Positions 8,469-16,724 of a stretch of 64,000 nt of DNA are shown here, piece after piece (the first letter of the stretch is position 1; each line of letters starts with the position of its first letter). The stretch is from positions 372,001 through 436,000 of the forward strand of contig NZ_BMMH01000001.1 in NCBI RefSeq assembly GCF_014645735.1, read 5' to 3'. Made by a program: the position numbers and the translations under genes. Source of the DNA: Nocardia jinanensis (GTDB taxonomy: Bacteria > Actinomycetota > Actinomycetes > Mycobacteriales > Mycobacteriaceae). Under the pieces are notes generated by a model. It was not told where the DNA came from. It saw nothing but the letters and a program-made list of their open reading frames with translations, and did no database searches.

Positions 8469-8825
8469 ATGGTAGCTATGCGAATCGCCCGGTTCGTGGG
8501 AGCGGCCACGGCGTGTCACGGACTCGCCGTGGCGATCCGCCCGGCCGTGCTGTTGCGGCCGTGCGGCTGGGATGACGACCACCCCGGCCGCCGCGCCCTG
8601 GCCCGCCACCACCATCTCGCCTCGGGCCTCGGCACGGCCCTCGCCCCCACCCCGGCCGCCCTGCGTATCGCCACGGGCTGCCGGGTGTTCTCCGATTTCT
8701 CCGACGCCGGGGCCTTCGCCACCGCGCTGCGTGGGCGACCCGAACGCGCGAAGGCCGCCGCGGTGACCGCCGGCTGGGGCCTGCTGCGCGGCGCGGCGGG
8801 CCTTACCGCGACGAGGACGCCATGA
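8469..8825 (+). CDS. Predicted small hydrophobic membrane protein, 118 aa
   Basis: No family recognised with certainty. AGGAGG at 8459-8464 precedes ATG 8469; a second ATG at 8478 is possible but badly spaced. The sequence has hydrophobic stretches at about residues 4-23 (MRIARFVGAATACHGLAVAI) and around HHHLASGLGTALAPTPAALRIATG and AVTAGWGLLRGAAGL, resembling short two- to three-helix membrane proteins. It is divergent from the lipocalin with the direct-repeat operator between them and is followed 81 bp later by the MerR-B12 regulator, so it probably belongs to the same regulon. Confidence 0.6.
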   Translation: MVAMRIARFVGAATACHGLAVAIRPAVLLRPCGWDDDHPGRRALARHHHLASGLGTALAPTPAALRIATGCRVFSDFSDAGAFATALRGRPERAKAAAVTAGWGLLRGAAGLTATRTP

Positions 8826-8906
8826 GCGCGGCCGTGCGGCCGCGGCACCCATCCCGAACACCCGGGTCCGCCCGGGACGGCGAATCGGAACAGGCAGAAT
8901 AAAACG

Positions 8907-9749
8907 ATGCCCGACGGTTCCGCCTCCGCCACCGACGCGGCCGGCTACACCGTACGCGCGGTCGCCGACCGGCTCGGCATCCCCACGGCGACCCTGCGCA
9001 GCTGGAACCGGCGTTACGAGATCGGCCCCACCGGGCACCGGCCGGGCACCCATCGCCTGTACACCGAAACGGATATCACCCAGCTCAACCGGATGATCGA
9101 ACTCATCCGCGGGGGCGCCACCCCCGCCGGTGCCGCGGCCGTGGTGCGATCACCTACCGCGGCACCCGGCGATCCGTCCTCGCTACTCGCCGCCGCCTTC
9201 GCACTCGACTACCGCTCGGTGACAGCCCAATTGATGGCGAATCTCCGGGCGAACGGTGTGGTGGACACCTGGGAGCGACTGTGCCGCCCCGCTTTCGCCG
9301 ATATCGTCGCCCGGCAGCTCGGCGGCGAGGGGTGCATCGATATCGAGCACCTGCTCTCCTGGTGCATCACCTCGGCGCTGCACCGCAACAACCCACCGGA
9401 CCGGTTGCGGCCCCGGCCCATCGTGCTCGCCTGTACCGGCGGCGAAACGCACGCCCTCCCGCTCGAGGTGCTGCGGGCCGCACTCGCCGAACGTGAGATC
9501 GGCGCCCAGATGCTCGGGGCGGATGTCCCCACCGGCGCCCTCACCGACACGCTGGCCCGATTGGAGCGCCCCGCCGACCTGGTGCTGTGGTCCCAGCACG
9601 AATCGACCGCGCTGACCTCCAGCGTGCGTGCGGGCACCACGGCGGGTGCCCGCGTCTTCGTCGGCGGACCGGGCTGGGACGTGGTCATCCTCCCCGCGGC
9701 CGTCGAACGCCTGGCGAGTCTGCCCGAGGCGGTCCGGCAACTCGGCTGA
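8907..9749 (+). CDS. MerR-family regulator with B12-binding-type domain (LitR/CarH-like)
   Basis: A 280-residue regulator. Residues 12-80 form a MerR winged helix (YTVRAVADRLGIPTATLRSWNRRYEIGPTGHRPGTHRLYTETDI). The rest has the CarH/LitR layout: a helical-bundle cap (DTWERLCRPAFADIV...CIDIEHLLSW) and a Rossmann-like domain with GGETHALPLEVL, where His182 sits at the lower cobalamin ligand position. The CarH capping motif W-x9-E-H reads Q137-x9-E147-H148, so the tryptophan is missing, and the next residue, His132 in Thermus CarH, is Leu138. It probably controls the flanking lipocalin and SDR operons; whether it still senses light or B12 is uncertain. Confidence 0.82.
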   Translation: MPDGSASATDAAGYTVRAVADRLGIPTATLRSWNRRYEIGPTGHRPGTHRLYTETDITQLNRMIELIRGGATPAGAAAVVRSPTAAPGDPSSLLAAAFALDYRSVTAQLMANLRANGVVDTWERLCRPAFADIVARQLGGEGCIDIEHLLSWCITSALHRNNPPDRLRPRPIVLACTGGETHALPLEVLRAALAEREIGAQMLGADVPTGALTDTLARLERPADLVLWSQHESTALTSSVRAGTTAGARVFVGGPGWDVVILPAAVERLASLPEAVRQLG

Positions 9750-9870
9750 GTCGCCCGCCCGCTCGCCGCCCGGCACACCCATCCGCCGCCGCGCGTACGC
9801 GAACCACCTCGCGGCCGCATCACCCGTTCGATCGTCGATTTCCGCACCGGGTCGCCAATAAACACAAAAC

Positions 9871-9888
9871 GATGCATACTCGATGCAG
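9871..9888. promoter_or_regulatory. Second candidate LitR/CarH-type operator
   Basis: GATGCAT-ACTC-GATGCAG: the same 7-mer at an 11-bp period as at 8428-8445, 36-53 nt upstream of the ATG at 9924 that opens the CFA-synthase remnant/SDR operon. Only the last base of the second 7-mer differs. Confidence 0.58.
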
Positions 9889-9923
9889 AGAAGCGGCCCG
9901 TGACCGCCGAGTGGAGGAGTGTG

Positions 9924-10423
9924 ATGGTCGAGTGCAGAACAGGCCGGTCCATCCGGCGGTTCGCGGTGGTTTCGGTCGAGATGGTAGAAGACGTCGGATG
10001 CGAATATCTCGATATCTACTTTCGATCTATCGAGAAGCAGCCGGCACCCGGTGGCCGGGCGGCGCTACAGGCGATCACCATGCCGGACCATCGCATACGC
10101 GCCACTCGCGATACCTACACCTGGATCCAGAAGTACATCTTCCCCGGCGGTTTTCTGCCCGCCACCCGGCTGATCACCGATACCGTCGCCCGCGGCACCG
10201 GCCTGCGGGTCACGGAGCGGTTCTCGATCGGCGAGTACTACGCGCACACCCTGCGCCTGTGGCAGGAGCGCTTCGATGGGTATACCGACCGGGTGAGCGC
10301 GCTCGGCTTGGACCCCGTGTACAGCGGATGCGGCGGTTCTATCCGGCCTACGCCGCGGCTGGGGTCCGCAGCGGCTACTTGGATGCCGAGCAGGTCGTGC
10401 CGGCCAGACGAGACGAGGTGTGA
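9924..10423 (+). pseudogene. Cyclopropane-fatty-acyl-phospholipid synthase remnant, N-terminally deleted and frameshifted
   Basis: The C-terminal third of a CFA/mycolic-acid-cyclopropane-type SAM methyltransferase: VVSVEMVEDVGCEYLDIYF, PGGRAALQAITMPDHR, RDTYTWIQKYIFPGGFLPA, TLRLWQERFDGY. The SAM-binding N-terminal part (roughly 250 residues) is absent. Near 10320 the frame breaks: after GLDPVY the family pattern continues in another frame as QRMRRFYPAYAAAGVRSGYLDAEQVV to a stop at 10423, fitting a one-base deletion. It nonetheless retains a good GGAGGAG ribosome site (9913-9919) and the upstream operator. Intact CFA synthases are known members of LitR light regulons. Confidence 0.8.
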
Positions 10424-10426
10424 TCT

Positions 10427-11392
10427 ATGATCCGTGCAGTCGATACTCTCCTCGACCGGACGATAGTTCCCGGCTACACCCGCCTCGGTTACCACCTGCG
10501 CAAGGCCTGCTGGACCCGTAACGATCCGCCCACCGATGCCCTGCACGGCAAAACCGCGCTGGTCACCGGCGCGAACTCGGGAATCGGTCGATCGATCGCC
10601 ACCCGGTTCGCGGGCCTGGGAGCCCGCACCGTGCTCGCGGTCCGCGATCCGGGCCGCGGTGAGCGGGCCCGCCGGGAGATCCTCGACGCCGTCCCCGGTG
10701 CCGCGGTGGAGCTGGCGATCTGCGATATCGCCGAACCCGGCAGCGTCGACACCTGCGTCCGGACCCTCGCCGAACGCCTCGAGACCCTGGATGTCCTCGT
10801 CCACAACGCGGGTGTGCTCCCCGCCGACCGCGCCGAGAACTCCGCCGGGAACGAACTGACCCTGGCCACCCATGTCCTCGGACCGCTGCGGTTCACCGAC
10901 CGGCTCACCCCGCTGCTGGCGGCGTCCGGCGACGCCCGGATCATCTTCATGGCCTCGGGCGGGATGTATGTCCAGCCGCTGCCCGTCGACGATCCGCAGT
11001 ATCGCAGCGGCGAGTATCGCGGCGCCACCGCCTACGCCCGCACCAAACGTATCCAGGTGGCGTTCGGCCCGCTGCTGGACGGACGTCTCGCCGACCACGG
11101 GGTCAGCGTGCACAGTATGCATCCGGGCTGGGTCGATACCCCCGGGATCACCGCGGCCCTCCCCCGCTTCGGTTCCGCGCTGCGTCCGGCGATGCGCACC
11201 GCCGACGAGGGCGCCGATACCGCGGTATGGCTGGCCACCACCGCTCCGGCGCCGCTCTCGGGTCATTTCTGGCACGACCGCCGGATCCGCGACGAACACT
11301 ATCTGCGGCACACCCGCTATCCGGAGCACGAACTGCTGTCACTCTGGGAATACTGCCTCGGCCGGGCGGAGGTGGCATTGCACCCGCATTGA
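10427..11392 (+). CDS. SDR-family oxidoreductase (light-regulon type)
   Basis: A 321-residue short-chain dehydrogenase with an extra N-terminal segment (MIRAVDTLLDRTIVPGYTRLGYHLRKACW) before the Rossmann motif TGANSGIG at about residues 47-54. NNAG appears as HNAG, the active-site Ser/Tyr/Lys as MASGGMY...YARTK, and HPGWVDTPG is the substrate-loop motif. It starts 4 bp after the end of the CFA remnant, so it is the intact gene of that operon, under the 9871 operator. SDRs of this type accompany LitR, lipocalin and CFA synthase in other bacteria. Substrate unknown. Confidence 0.83.
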   Translation: MIRAVDTLLDRTIVPGYTRLGYHLRKACWTRNDPPTDALHGKTALVTGANSGIGRSIATRFAGLGARTVLAVRDPGRGERARREILDAVPGAAVELAICDIAEPGSVDTCVRTLAERLETLDVLVHNAGVLPADRAENSAGNELTLATHVLGPLRFTDRLTPLLAASGDARIIFMASGGMYVQPLPVDDPQYRSGEYRGATAYARTKRIQVAFGPLLDGRLADHGVSVHSMHPGWVDTPGITAALPRFGSALRPAMRTADEGADTAVWLATTAPAPLSGHFWHDRRIRDEHYLRHTRYPEHELLSLWEYCLGRAEVALHPH

Positions 11393-11525
11393 CCGCGACC
11401 GCGCGTACCACCGGTGATCACGGCCCGCCCCGGCACGGGTGTGTCCGGTCGGCCGATGAATTCCGCTCCGCCGCACCGTCCTTCCTTTCGAACCCGCGTG
11501 GATCTCGTGACGAGAAGGAGTCCCG

Positions 11526-12635
11526 ATGCCGGATACCGACCACGACCCGGCCGCCCCGCGGCGGCTGTCGCAGCATCCGACCGTCCAGGCGATGGCCGGC
11601 CGGGAACGAACGAAACCCGATCCGGTGCTGTCCGCCGACCGGCTCCGCGAGATCTGCCTCGCGGCCGGTGCCGACGATGCCGGGTTCGTCGCGGTGGACG
11701 ATCCGCGGGTGGCCGACGAGCTGGAGCACGCGCGGGGGATCCTGCCCACCGCCCGCACCTTCGTCGCGTTCTGTGTGCGGATGAACCGGGATAATCTGCG
11801 CAGTCCGCAACGCAGTCTCGCCAATACCGAGTTCAATCACGCCGACGACGAGACCAACGACGTATCCCGCCGGATCACCCGGGCACTACAGGACGCCGGA
11901 TATCGCGCCGTGTACCCGGCACCGGGATATCCGATGGAGGTCGAGCAGTTCCCCGGGCGTATCTGGGTGATCGCGCACAAGGTGGTGGCCGAGGCCGCCG
12001 GACTGGGGGTCATGGGCATCCACCGCAATGTGATCCATCCCCGGTTCGGAAATTTCGTCCTGCTCGGCACCGTGGTGACCGATGCGGCGGTCGATACCCC
12101 GAGCGCGCCGCTGGATTTCAATCCCTGCCTCGAATGCAAACTCTGTGTCTCGGCCTGCCCGGTCGGTGCGATCACTCCGGACGGTGGCTTCGATTTCCAG
12201 GCCTGCTACACGCACAACTACCGCGAATTCATGGGCGGTTTCACCGATTGGGCGGAAACGGTCGCCGACAGTGCCGATCGTGACGACTACCGGCAGCGCG
12301 TCGCCACCGGCGAATCGTTCTCGATGTGGCAGAGCCTGTCGTTCAAACCGAATTACAAAGCCGGCTACTGCATGGCCGTATGCCCGGCCGGCGAGGATGT
12401 GATCGGCGCCTACCTCGACGACCGCCGAGGCCATCTCGACGACGTGGTCCGGCCGCTACAGAGCAAGTCCGAACCGGTCTACGTGCTGCCCGGTTCCGCG
12501 GCCGAAGAGCATGTGGCGCGGCGCTTCCCGAACAAGACTCCCAAGCAGGTCACCAACGGGTTCCCGGACGAGGTCAACGCTCTTCTCGACCAAATCGGCC
12601 CACGCCCGCGGGGCAACACCGGCGAGGCCGGGTAG
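11526..12635 (+). CDS. 4Fe-4S protein of the epoxyqueuosine-reductase-like family
   Basis: A 369-residue protein. The N-terminal half (ICLAAGADDAGFVAVDD...ARTFVAFCVRM; FPGRIWVIAHKVVAEAAGLGVMGIHRNVIHPRFGNFVLLGTVVTD) resembles the cobalamin/flavin-like substrate domain of QueG and reductive-dehalogenase relatives. It is followed by a ferredoxin motif PCLECKLCVSACPVGAI and a second cysteine set CMAVCPAGEDVIG. AAGGAG precedes the ATG. The usual QueG is about 350-380 aa, but sequence details differ enough that queuosine synthesis is not claimed; a B12-dependent reductase role would suit the cob locus. It stands alone between the SDR and cobH. Confidence 0.7.
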   Translation: MPDTDHDPAAPRRLSQHPTVQAMAGRERTKPDPVLSADRLREICLAAGADDAGFVAVDDPRVADELEHARGILPTARTFVAFCVRMNRDNLRSPQRSLANTEFNHADDETNDVSRRITRALQDAGYRAVYPAPGYPMEVEQFPGRIWVIAHKVVAEAAGLGVMGIHRNVIHPRFGNFVLLGTVVTDAAVDTPSAPLDFNPCLECKLCVSACPVGAITPDGGFDFQACYTHNYREFMGGFTDWAETVADSADRDDYRQRVATGESFSMWQSLSFKPNYKAGYCMAVCPAGEDVIGAYLDDRRGHLDDVVRPLQSKSEPVYVLPGSAAEEHVARRFPNKTPKQVTNGFPDEVNALLDQIGPRPRGNTGEAG

Positions 12636-12997
12636 ACCGGATCCGCTCGGATTCGGCGCCGGCCCTCCACCGCATCACAGTGCCCGGCCGGCGGCCCGCC
12701 GCGTACCTCCGGACCCAGCGCGAGCTTCCGAGCCCGGCACGAGCTTCCGAACCTCGCGGCGAGCTTCCGACCCGGCACGGGCTTGGGCTCGGGTACCCCG
12801 CGGGTCGATGTCTGTGGGTTCCGGCAGGTGGCGAGCCGATACCGGGCCCGGTCGACTGTCACGGTCTCCTGGCCGCACCGCAGCGAGCACGCCCCTCGTC
12901 CACCAGTGATGGGCGAGGGCACCGCAATGATCCCGCAGGGTCGGCGCAGACCCACCCGCACCGGCTCGGCGCGCCGCGCCCGGCATAGGGTGTCCGC
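12636..12997. other. Intergenic stretch with a short direct-repeat cluster before cobH
   Basis: No gene is supported here. Three copies of GAGCTTCCGA occur at 12722, 12741 and 12761 (about 20-bp period, separated by CGGCAC/CGCGGC-like spacers). They lie about 230 nt upstream of the cobH start and could be an operator array. I looked for a second cobalamin riboswitch before cobH and did not find its core. Confidence 0.45.
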
Positions 12998-13633
12998 ATG
13001 CCCGACACGCGCACCAGCTACGTCACCGACGCGGCCGAGATCTACCGCCGGTCGTTCTCGATCATCCGAGCCGAGGCCGACCTGGATCGCTTCCCGGCCG
13101 ATATCGCGCAGGTGGTCGTGCGGATGATCCACGGCTGCGGTCAGGTCGACCTGGCCGGGGATGTGCTGTTCACCCCGGGCGTGGTCGCGGCGGCCCGGAC
13201 GGCGCTGCGCGCGGGCGCGCCGATCCTGTGCGATGCGAATATGGTCGCCTCCGGGGTCACCCGTACGCGGCTGCCCGCGGACAACGAAGTGCTCTGCCTG
13301 CTCCGGGACCCCCGGGTGCCGGAATTGGCGGCCGAACTGGGCACGACCCGATCGGCGGCGGCACTGGAGCTGTGGCGGGAGCGGCTCGACGGGGCGGTGG
13401 TGGCCATCGGCAACGCGCCGACGGCCCTTTTCCACCTCCTGGACATGATCGCCGCCGGAGCGCCGAAACCCGCCGCGATACTCGGGATACCGGTGGGCTT
13501 CGTCGGCGCGGTCGAATCGAAAGAGGCGCTCGCCGCGAGCCTGGGGGTCGACTACCTGACGGTGCGGGGGCGGCGCGGCGGGAGCGCGATCACCGCCTCC
13601 GCGTTGAATGCGATTGCGAGTGAAGTGGAATGA
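12998..13633 (+). CDS. cobH: Precorrin-8X methylmutase CobH
   Basis: A 211-residue enzyme moving the C11 methyl to C12 to give hydrogenobyrinic acid. It has the expected length and motifs: [13 protein letters not shown] (catalytic His45), [37 protein letters not shown] and [16 protein letters not shown]. The stop overlaps the cobIJ start by 4 bp (ATGA), so the two are translationally coupled. Confidence 0.95.
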   Translation: MPDTRTSYVTDAAEIYRRSFSIIRAEADLDRFPADIAQVVVRMIHGCGQVDLAGDVLFTPGVVAAARTALRAGAPILCDANMVASGVTRTRLPADNEVLCLLRDPRVPELAAELGTTRSAAALELWRERLDGAVVAIGNAPTALFHLLDMIAAGAPKPAAILGIPVGFVGAVESKEALAASLGVDYLTVRGRRGGSAITASALNAIASEVE

Positions 13634-15204
13634 CAGTGCGTGCGGGGAAACTCTGGGGGGTCGGGCTCGGCCCGGGCGATCCGGAACTGGTGACGGTGAA
13701 AGCGGCCCGGGTGATCACCGACGCCGATGTGATCGCCTTCCACAGCGCGCGGCACGGTCGCAGTATTTCGCGCGGTATCGCGGAACCGTATATGCGGCCG
13801 GGCCAGCTCGAGGAACATCTGATCTATCCGGTCACCACCGAGACCACCGACCATCCCGGCGGGTATCAGGGCGCGATCGACGAGTTCTACACCGCGGCCG
13901 CCGAACGGCTGGCCGCCCATCTGGCGGCGGGGCGCTCGGTGGCGCTGCTGGCCGCCGGTGACCCTCTGTTCTACAGCTCCTATATGCATATGCACCGGCG
14001 GCTGGCCGACCGGTTCGAGGCCGAGATCATCCCGGGTATCACCTCGGTGAGCGCGGCCTCGGCAGCGCTGGGTACTCCGCTGGTCGAGGGCGAACAGGTA
14101 CTGACGGTCCTGCCCGCGACACTGCCCGCCGACGAACTCACCCGCCGGCTCGCCGACAGCGACGCGGCCGCGATCATGAAACTCGGCCGCACCTACCCCA
14201 CCGTCCGCAAGGCCCTCGCCGATTCCGGCCGCCTCGATCGCGCCTATTACGTGGAGCGGGCCAGCACCGGGCGCGAACGGGTATCGGCCGCCGGAGACGT
14301 GGACGAATCCCAGGTCCCGTACTTCGCGATCACCATCGTCCCGGGCCCCGAACCGACCACGCCGATCCCCGCGGGACGGGCCGCGACCGGCGTCGAACCG
14401 ATCGAGCGCGCCGAACAGACCGGGATACCGGGGGCCGCCGCGGACGGCGACGCATCCGGTGTGGGCGAGGTCGTGGTCGTCGGCCTCGGCCCCGGCGATA
14501 CGCGGTGGACCACTCCGGAGGTGACCGCGGCGCTTGCCGCCGCCACCGATCTGGTCGGTTACACGACCTATATCGACCGCGTCCCGGCCCGCCCGGGACA
14601 GCGGCGCCACAGCAGCGATAACAAAGTCGAGTCCGAACGCGCCGCCATGGCGCTGGACCTGGCCCGCCGCGGCGCCCGGGTCGCCGTGATCTCCTCGGGT
14701 GATCCGGGCGTGTTCGCCATGGCCGCGGCCGTCCTGGAGGAATCCGCGGACCCGCAGTGGGCGGGCGTTCCGGTACGGGTGCTGCCCGGCATGACCGCGG
14801 CGAACGCGGTGGCCAGCCGGGTCGGTGCCCCGCTCGGCCACGACTACGCCACCATCTCGCTCTCCGACCGGCTCAAACCGTGGGATGTGGTGGCCGCGCG
14901 ACTCGCGGCCGTGGCCGCCGCCGATATGGCGATCGCGGTGTACAACCCCGCCTCGAGCAAACGCACCTGGCAGGTCGGCGCGATGAAGGACATCCTGCTC
15001 GAACACCGCGCGCCGGATACTCCGGTGGTGCTGGGGCGCGATGTGGGCGGACCGACCGAATCGGTACGGGTGGTGACGCTGGGCGAACTGGTACCCGCCG
15101 AGGTCGATATGCGGACCCTGCTGATCATCGGAGCCTCCACCACCGCCGTGGTCGACGCCGGCGAGCAACCCCGGGTCTATACGGCGCGGCGCTATACCAC
15201 CTGA
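13630..15204 (+). CDS. cobIJ: Fused precorrin-2 C20- and precorrin-3B C17-methyltransferase CobIJ
   Basis: A 524-residue fusion of two SAM-dependent tetrapyrrole methylases, the usual mycobacterial arrangement. Domain 1 (about 8-245) starts [20 protein letters not shown] and has [17 protein letters not shown]; it is CobI (C20 methylation). A linker rich in Ala/Gly/Pro follows. Domain 2 (about 280-520) starts [18 protein letters not shown], with [17 protein letters not shown] and [14 protein letters not shown]; it is CobJ (C17 methylation with ring contraction of the CobG product). ATG 13630 overlaps the cobH stop. Confidence 0.95.
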   Translation: MTVRAGKLWGVGLGPGDPELVTVKAARVITDADVIAFHSARHGRSISRGIAEPYMRPGQLEEHLIYPVTTETTDHPGGYQGAIDEFYTAAAERLAAHLAAGRSVALLAAGDPLFYSSYMHMHRRLADRFEAEIIPGITSVSAASAALGTPLVEGEQVLTVLPATLPADELTRRLADSDAAAIMKLGRTYPTVRKALADSGRLDRAYYVERASTGRERVSAAGDVDESQVPYFAITIVPGPEPTTPIPAGRAATGVEPIERAEQTGIPGAAADGDASGVGEVVVVGLGPGDTRWTTPEVTAALAAATDLVGYTTYIDRVPARPGQRRHSSDNKVESERAAMALDLARRGARVAVISSGDPGVFAMAAAVLEESADPQWAGVPVRVLPGMTAANAVASRVGAPLGHDYATISLSDRLKPWDVVAARLAAVAAADMAIAVYNPASSKRTWQVGAMKDILLEHRAPDTPVVLGRDVGGPTESVRVVTLGELVPAEVDMRTLLIIGASTTAVVDAGEQPRVYTARRYTT

Positions 15205-15223
15205 GCACACCCCATCCGATAGC

Positions 15224-15238
15224 ATTCCACTATGGAAT
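15224..15238. promoter_or_regulatory. Palindromic operator candidate upstream of the PadR gene
   Basis: ATTCCA-CTA-TGGAAT, a perfect 6-bp-arm inverted repeat, 23-37 nt before the PadR start. PadR proteins often repress their own promoters through such dyads. It is conspicuously AT-rich for this genome. Confidence 0.5.
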
Positions 15239-15260
15239 AGTCGGTGGAAGGGACAACGTG

Positions 15261-15788
15261 GTGAACGGCAAACAGAAGCGGCCGCTGAACTCCACGGCCG
15301 CCTCACTTCTGGGGTTTTTGCACGAGGGACCGATGTCGGGCTGGGATCTGGTGACACTGGCCCAGGACCGCATCGGCGATTTCTGGACCATCACCCAGAG
15401 CCAGGTGTACCGGGAGCTCGCCACCATGGACTCGGCGGGTCTGGTGGTCAAGGGCGAAACGGGCGCCCGGGAGCGCACTCCGTACCGCATCACCGACGCG
15501 GGGCGCGCCGAATTCGCCGAATGGATAGCCCGTGACCCGAGCCCGGAGACCATCCGGTTCCCGCTCCTGCTGACCCTGCATTTCGGCGGGCATCTCGAGC
15601 CCGCGCATCTGGCCTCGATCATCAACAATGCCCGCAAGATCCACCAGGAGCGGCTGGACCGTTACCGCGCCGAGGAAGCCGTCCCGGATCTGTCCCCACA
15701 TCTGCGGGCGACACTCGAATTCGGTATCGGATACGAACGCGCGGTCCTCGACTGGTTCGATCGGCTCCCCGAACTGCTCGGCTCCTGA
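15261..15788 (+). CDS. PadR-family transcriptional regulator
   Basis: A 175-residue regulator. The winged-helix N-terminus reads LNSTAASLLGFLHEGPMSGWDLVTLAQDRIGDFWTITQSQVYRELATMDSAGLVV...RTPYRITDAGRAEFAEWI, the PadR pattern (PMSGYDL, SQIYREL, Y.IT..G). The C-terminal Vir-like helices end in ERAVLDWFDRLPELL. GTG 15261 has better spacing to GGAAGGG than the adjacent GTG at 15258; either is possible. It sits between cobIJ and cobK, a position not seen in the mycobacterial cob cluster. Ligand unknown. Confidence 0.85.
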   Translation: MNGKQKRPLNSTAASLLGFLHEGPMSGWDLVTLAQDRIGDFWTITQSQVYRELATMDSAGLVVKGETGARERTPYRITDAGRAEFAEWIARDPSPETIRFPLLLTLHFGGHLEPAHLASIINNARKIHQERLDRYRAEEAVPDLSPHLRATLEFGIGYERAVLDWFDRLPELLGS

Positions 15789-15867
15789 ACTCACCGGACC
15801 CACTCCACGAACCGTCCTTCGAGCCGCAGTGCGATTCGGCCCCGCACCGGCCGCAGTGGGCCGGACC

Positions 15868-15886
15868 CGGCCGTGTCGCACGGCCG
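15868..15886. terminator. Hairpin between convergent PadR gene and cobK
   Basis: CGGCCGTG-TCG-CACGGCCG, an 8-bp perfect stem with a 3-nt loop, 80 bp after the PadR stop and 74 bp after the cobK stop on the other strand. No U-tract. Confidence 0.45.
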
Positions 15887-15959
15887 CAACCGGCGGTGCC
15901 GCGGCGGACCTATCGATCCGCGAACGCGATTCCGGACCTTCCGAGGGCGGTCACCTTCA

Positions 15960-16724
15960 TCAGGTGCGGCCGCTGCCCGGGCCCCCGGCGGTCCACGTGG
16001 ACAACACTTCTCGCGCTTCGTCGACCGTGCCGACCACGGTGATCCCGGTCGGCACGGGCGGACGGTCCACGACCACCACCGGGATCCCGGCGGTTCGCGC
16101 GGCGGTGAGTTTCGCGGCCGTGGCCGTACCACCGCTGTTCTTGGTGACCACGACGTCGATACGGTGCCGGGCCAGCAGAGCGGATTCCTCCTCGACGGTG
16201 AACGGACCACGCGCCAAGAGGATTTCGTGCCGCGGGGGCAGTGCGCCCTCGGGCGGGTCGATGGCACGGATCAGATACCAGGGCCGCGGGTGACCGGCGA
16301 AGGCCGCGACCCCCTGACGACCGATGGTCAGCAGTATCCGCTCCCCCAGTTCGGCCGATACGCGCGCGGCGGCCGCCAGATCGGGCACCCGAAGCCAGTG
16401 GTCGCCCGGTTCGGCGTGCCAGCCCGGCCGGCTCAACCGGATCATGGACAGGCCGAGTTGCCCGGTGGCCTGCGCGGCATGCGCGGTCATCGTGGCCGCG
16501 AAGGGATGGGTGGCGTCGACGACGAGTTCTATCCGATTGTCCTCCAGCCATTTCCGCAGCCCCTCGACACCACCGAACCCGCCGATCCGCACCTCCCCCA
16601 CGGGCCGGATCGGGTCGGATACGCGACCGGCGAGCGAGGACACGATCTCGTGTTCTCGCTCGCCGGCGAGCAATCGGGCGAGTTCCCGGGCTTCCCCGGT
16701 CCCGCCCAGCAGCAGAATTCTCAG
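15960..16724 (-). CDS. cobK: Precorrin-6A reductase CobK, apparent CTG start
   Basis: It reduces precorrin-6A to dihydro-precorrin-6X with NADPH. Conserved features: RILLLGGTGEARELARLL (nucleotide-binding N-terminus), VVDATHPFAATMTAHAA, RLSRPGW, LLTIGRQGVAAF, and KNSGGTATAAKL near the C-terminus. The family N-terminus GGTGEA lies upstream of the first ATG/GTG in frame (16673). To include it, translation must begin at a non-ATG codon; CTG at 16724 overlaps the upstream stop as CTGA and gives 254 aa, the normal size. ATT at 16718 is another option. Coupling to the upstream secreted-protein gene is likely. Confidence 0.88.
   Translation of the reverse strand: MRILLLGGTGEARELARLLAGEREHEIVSSLAGRVSDPIRPVGEVRIGGFGGVEGLRKWLEDNRIELVVDATHPFAATMTAHAAQATGQLGLSMIRLSRPGWHAEPGDHWLRVPDLAAAARVSAELGERILLTIGRQGVAAFAGHPRPWYLIRAIDPPEGALPPRHEILLARGPFTVEEESALLARHRIDVVVTKNSGGTATAAKLTAARTAGIPVVVVDRPPVPTGITVVGTVDEAREVLSTWTAGGPGSGRT

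Noticed and set aside
12770..12997. A second cobalamin riboswitch before cobH
   Set aside because: I found CGACTGTCAC-like fragments but not the conserved GGTG.AA.TCC core on either strand.
13552..15357. A 601-residue minus-strand open frame opposite cobIJ
   Set aside because: Shadow of the clearly identified cobIJ; no motif or ribosome site.
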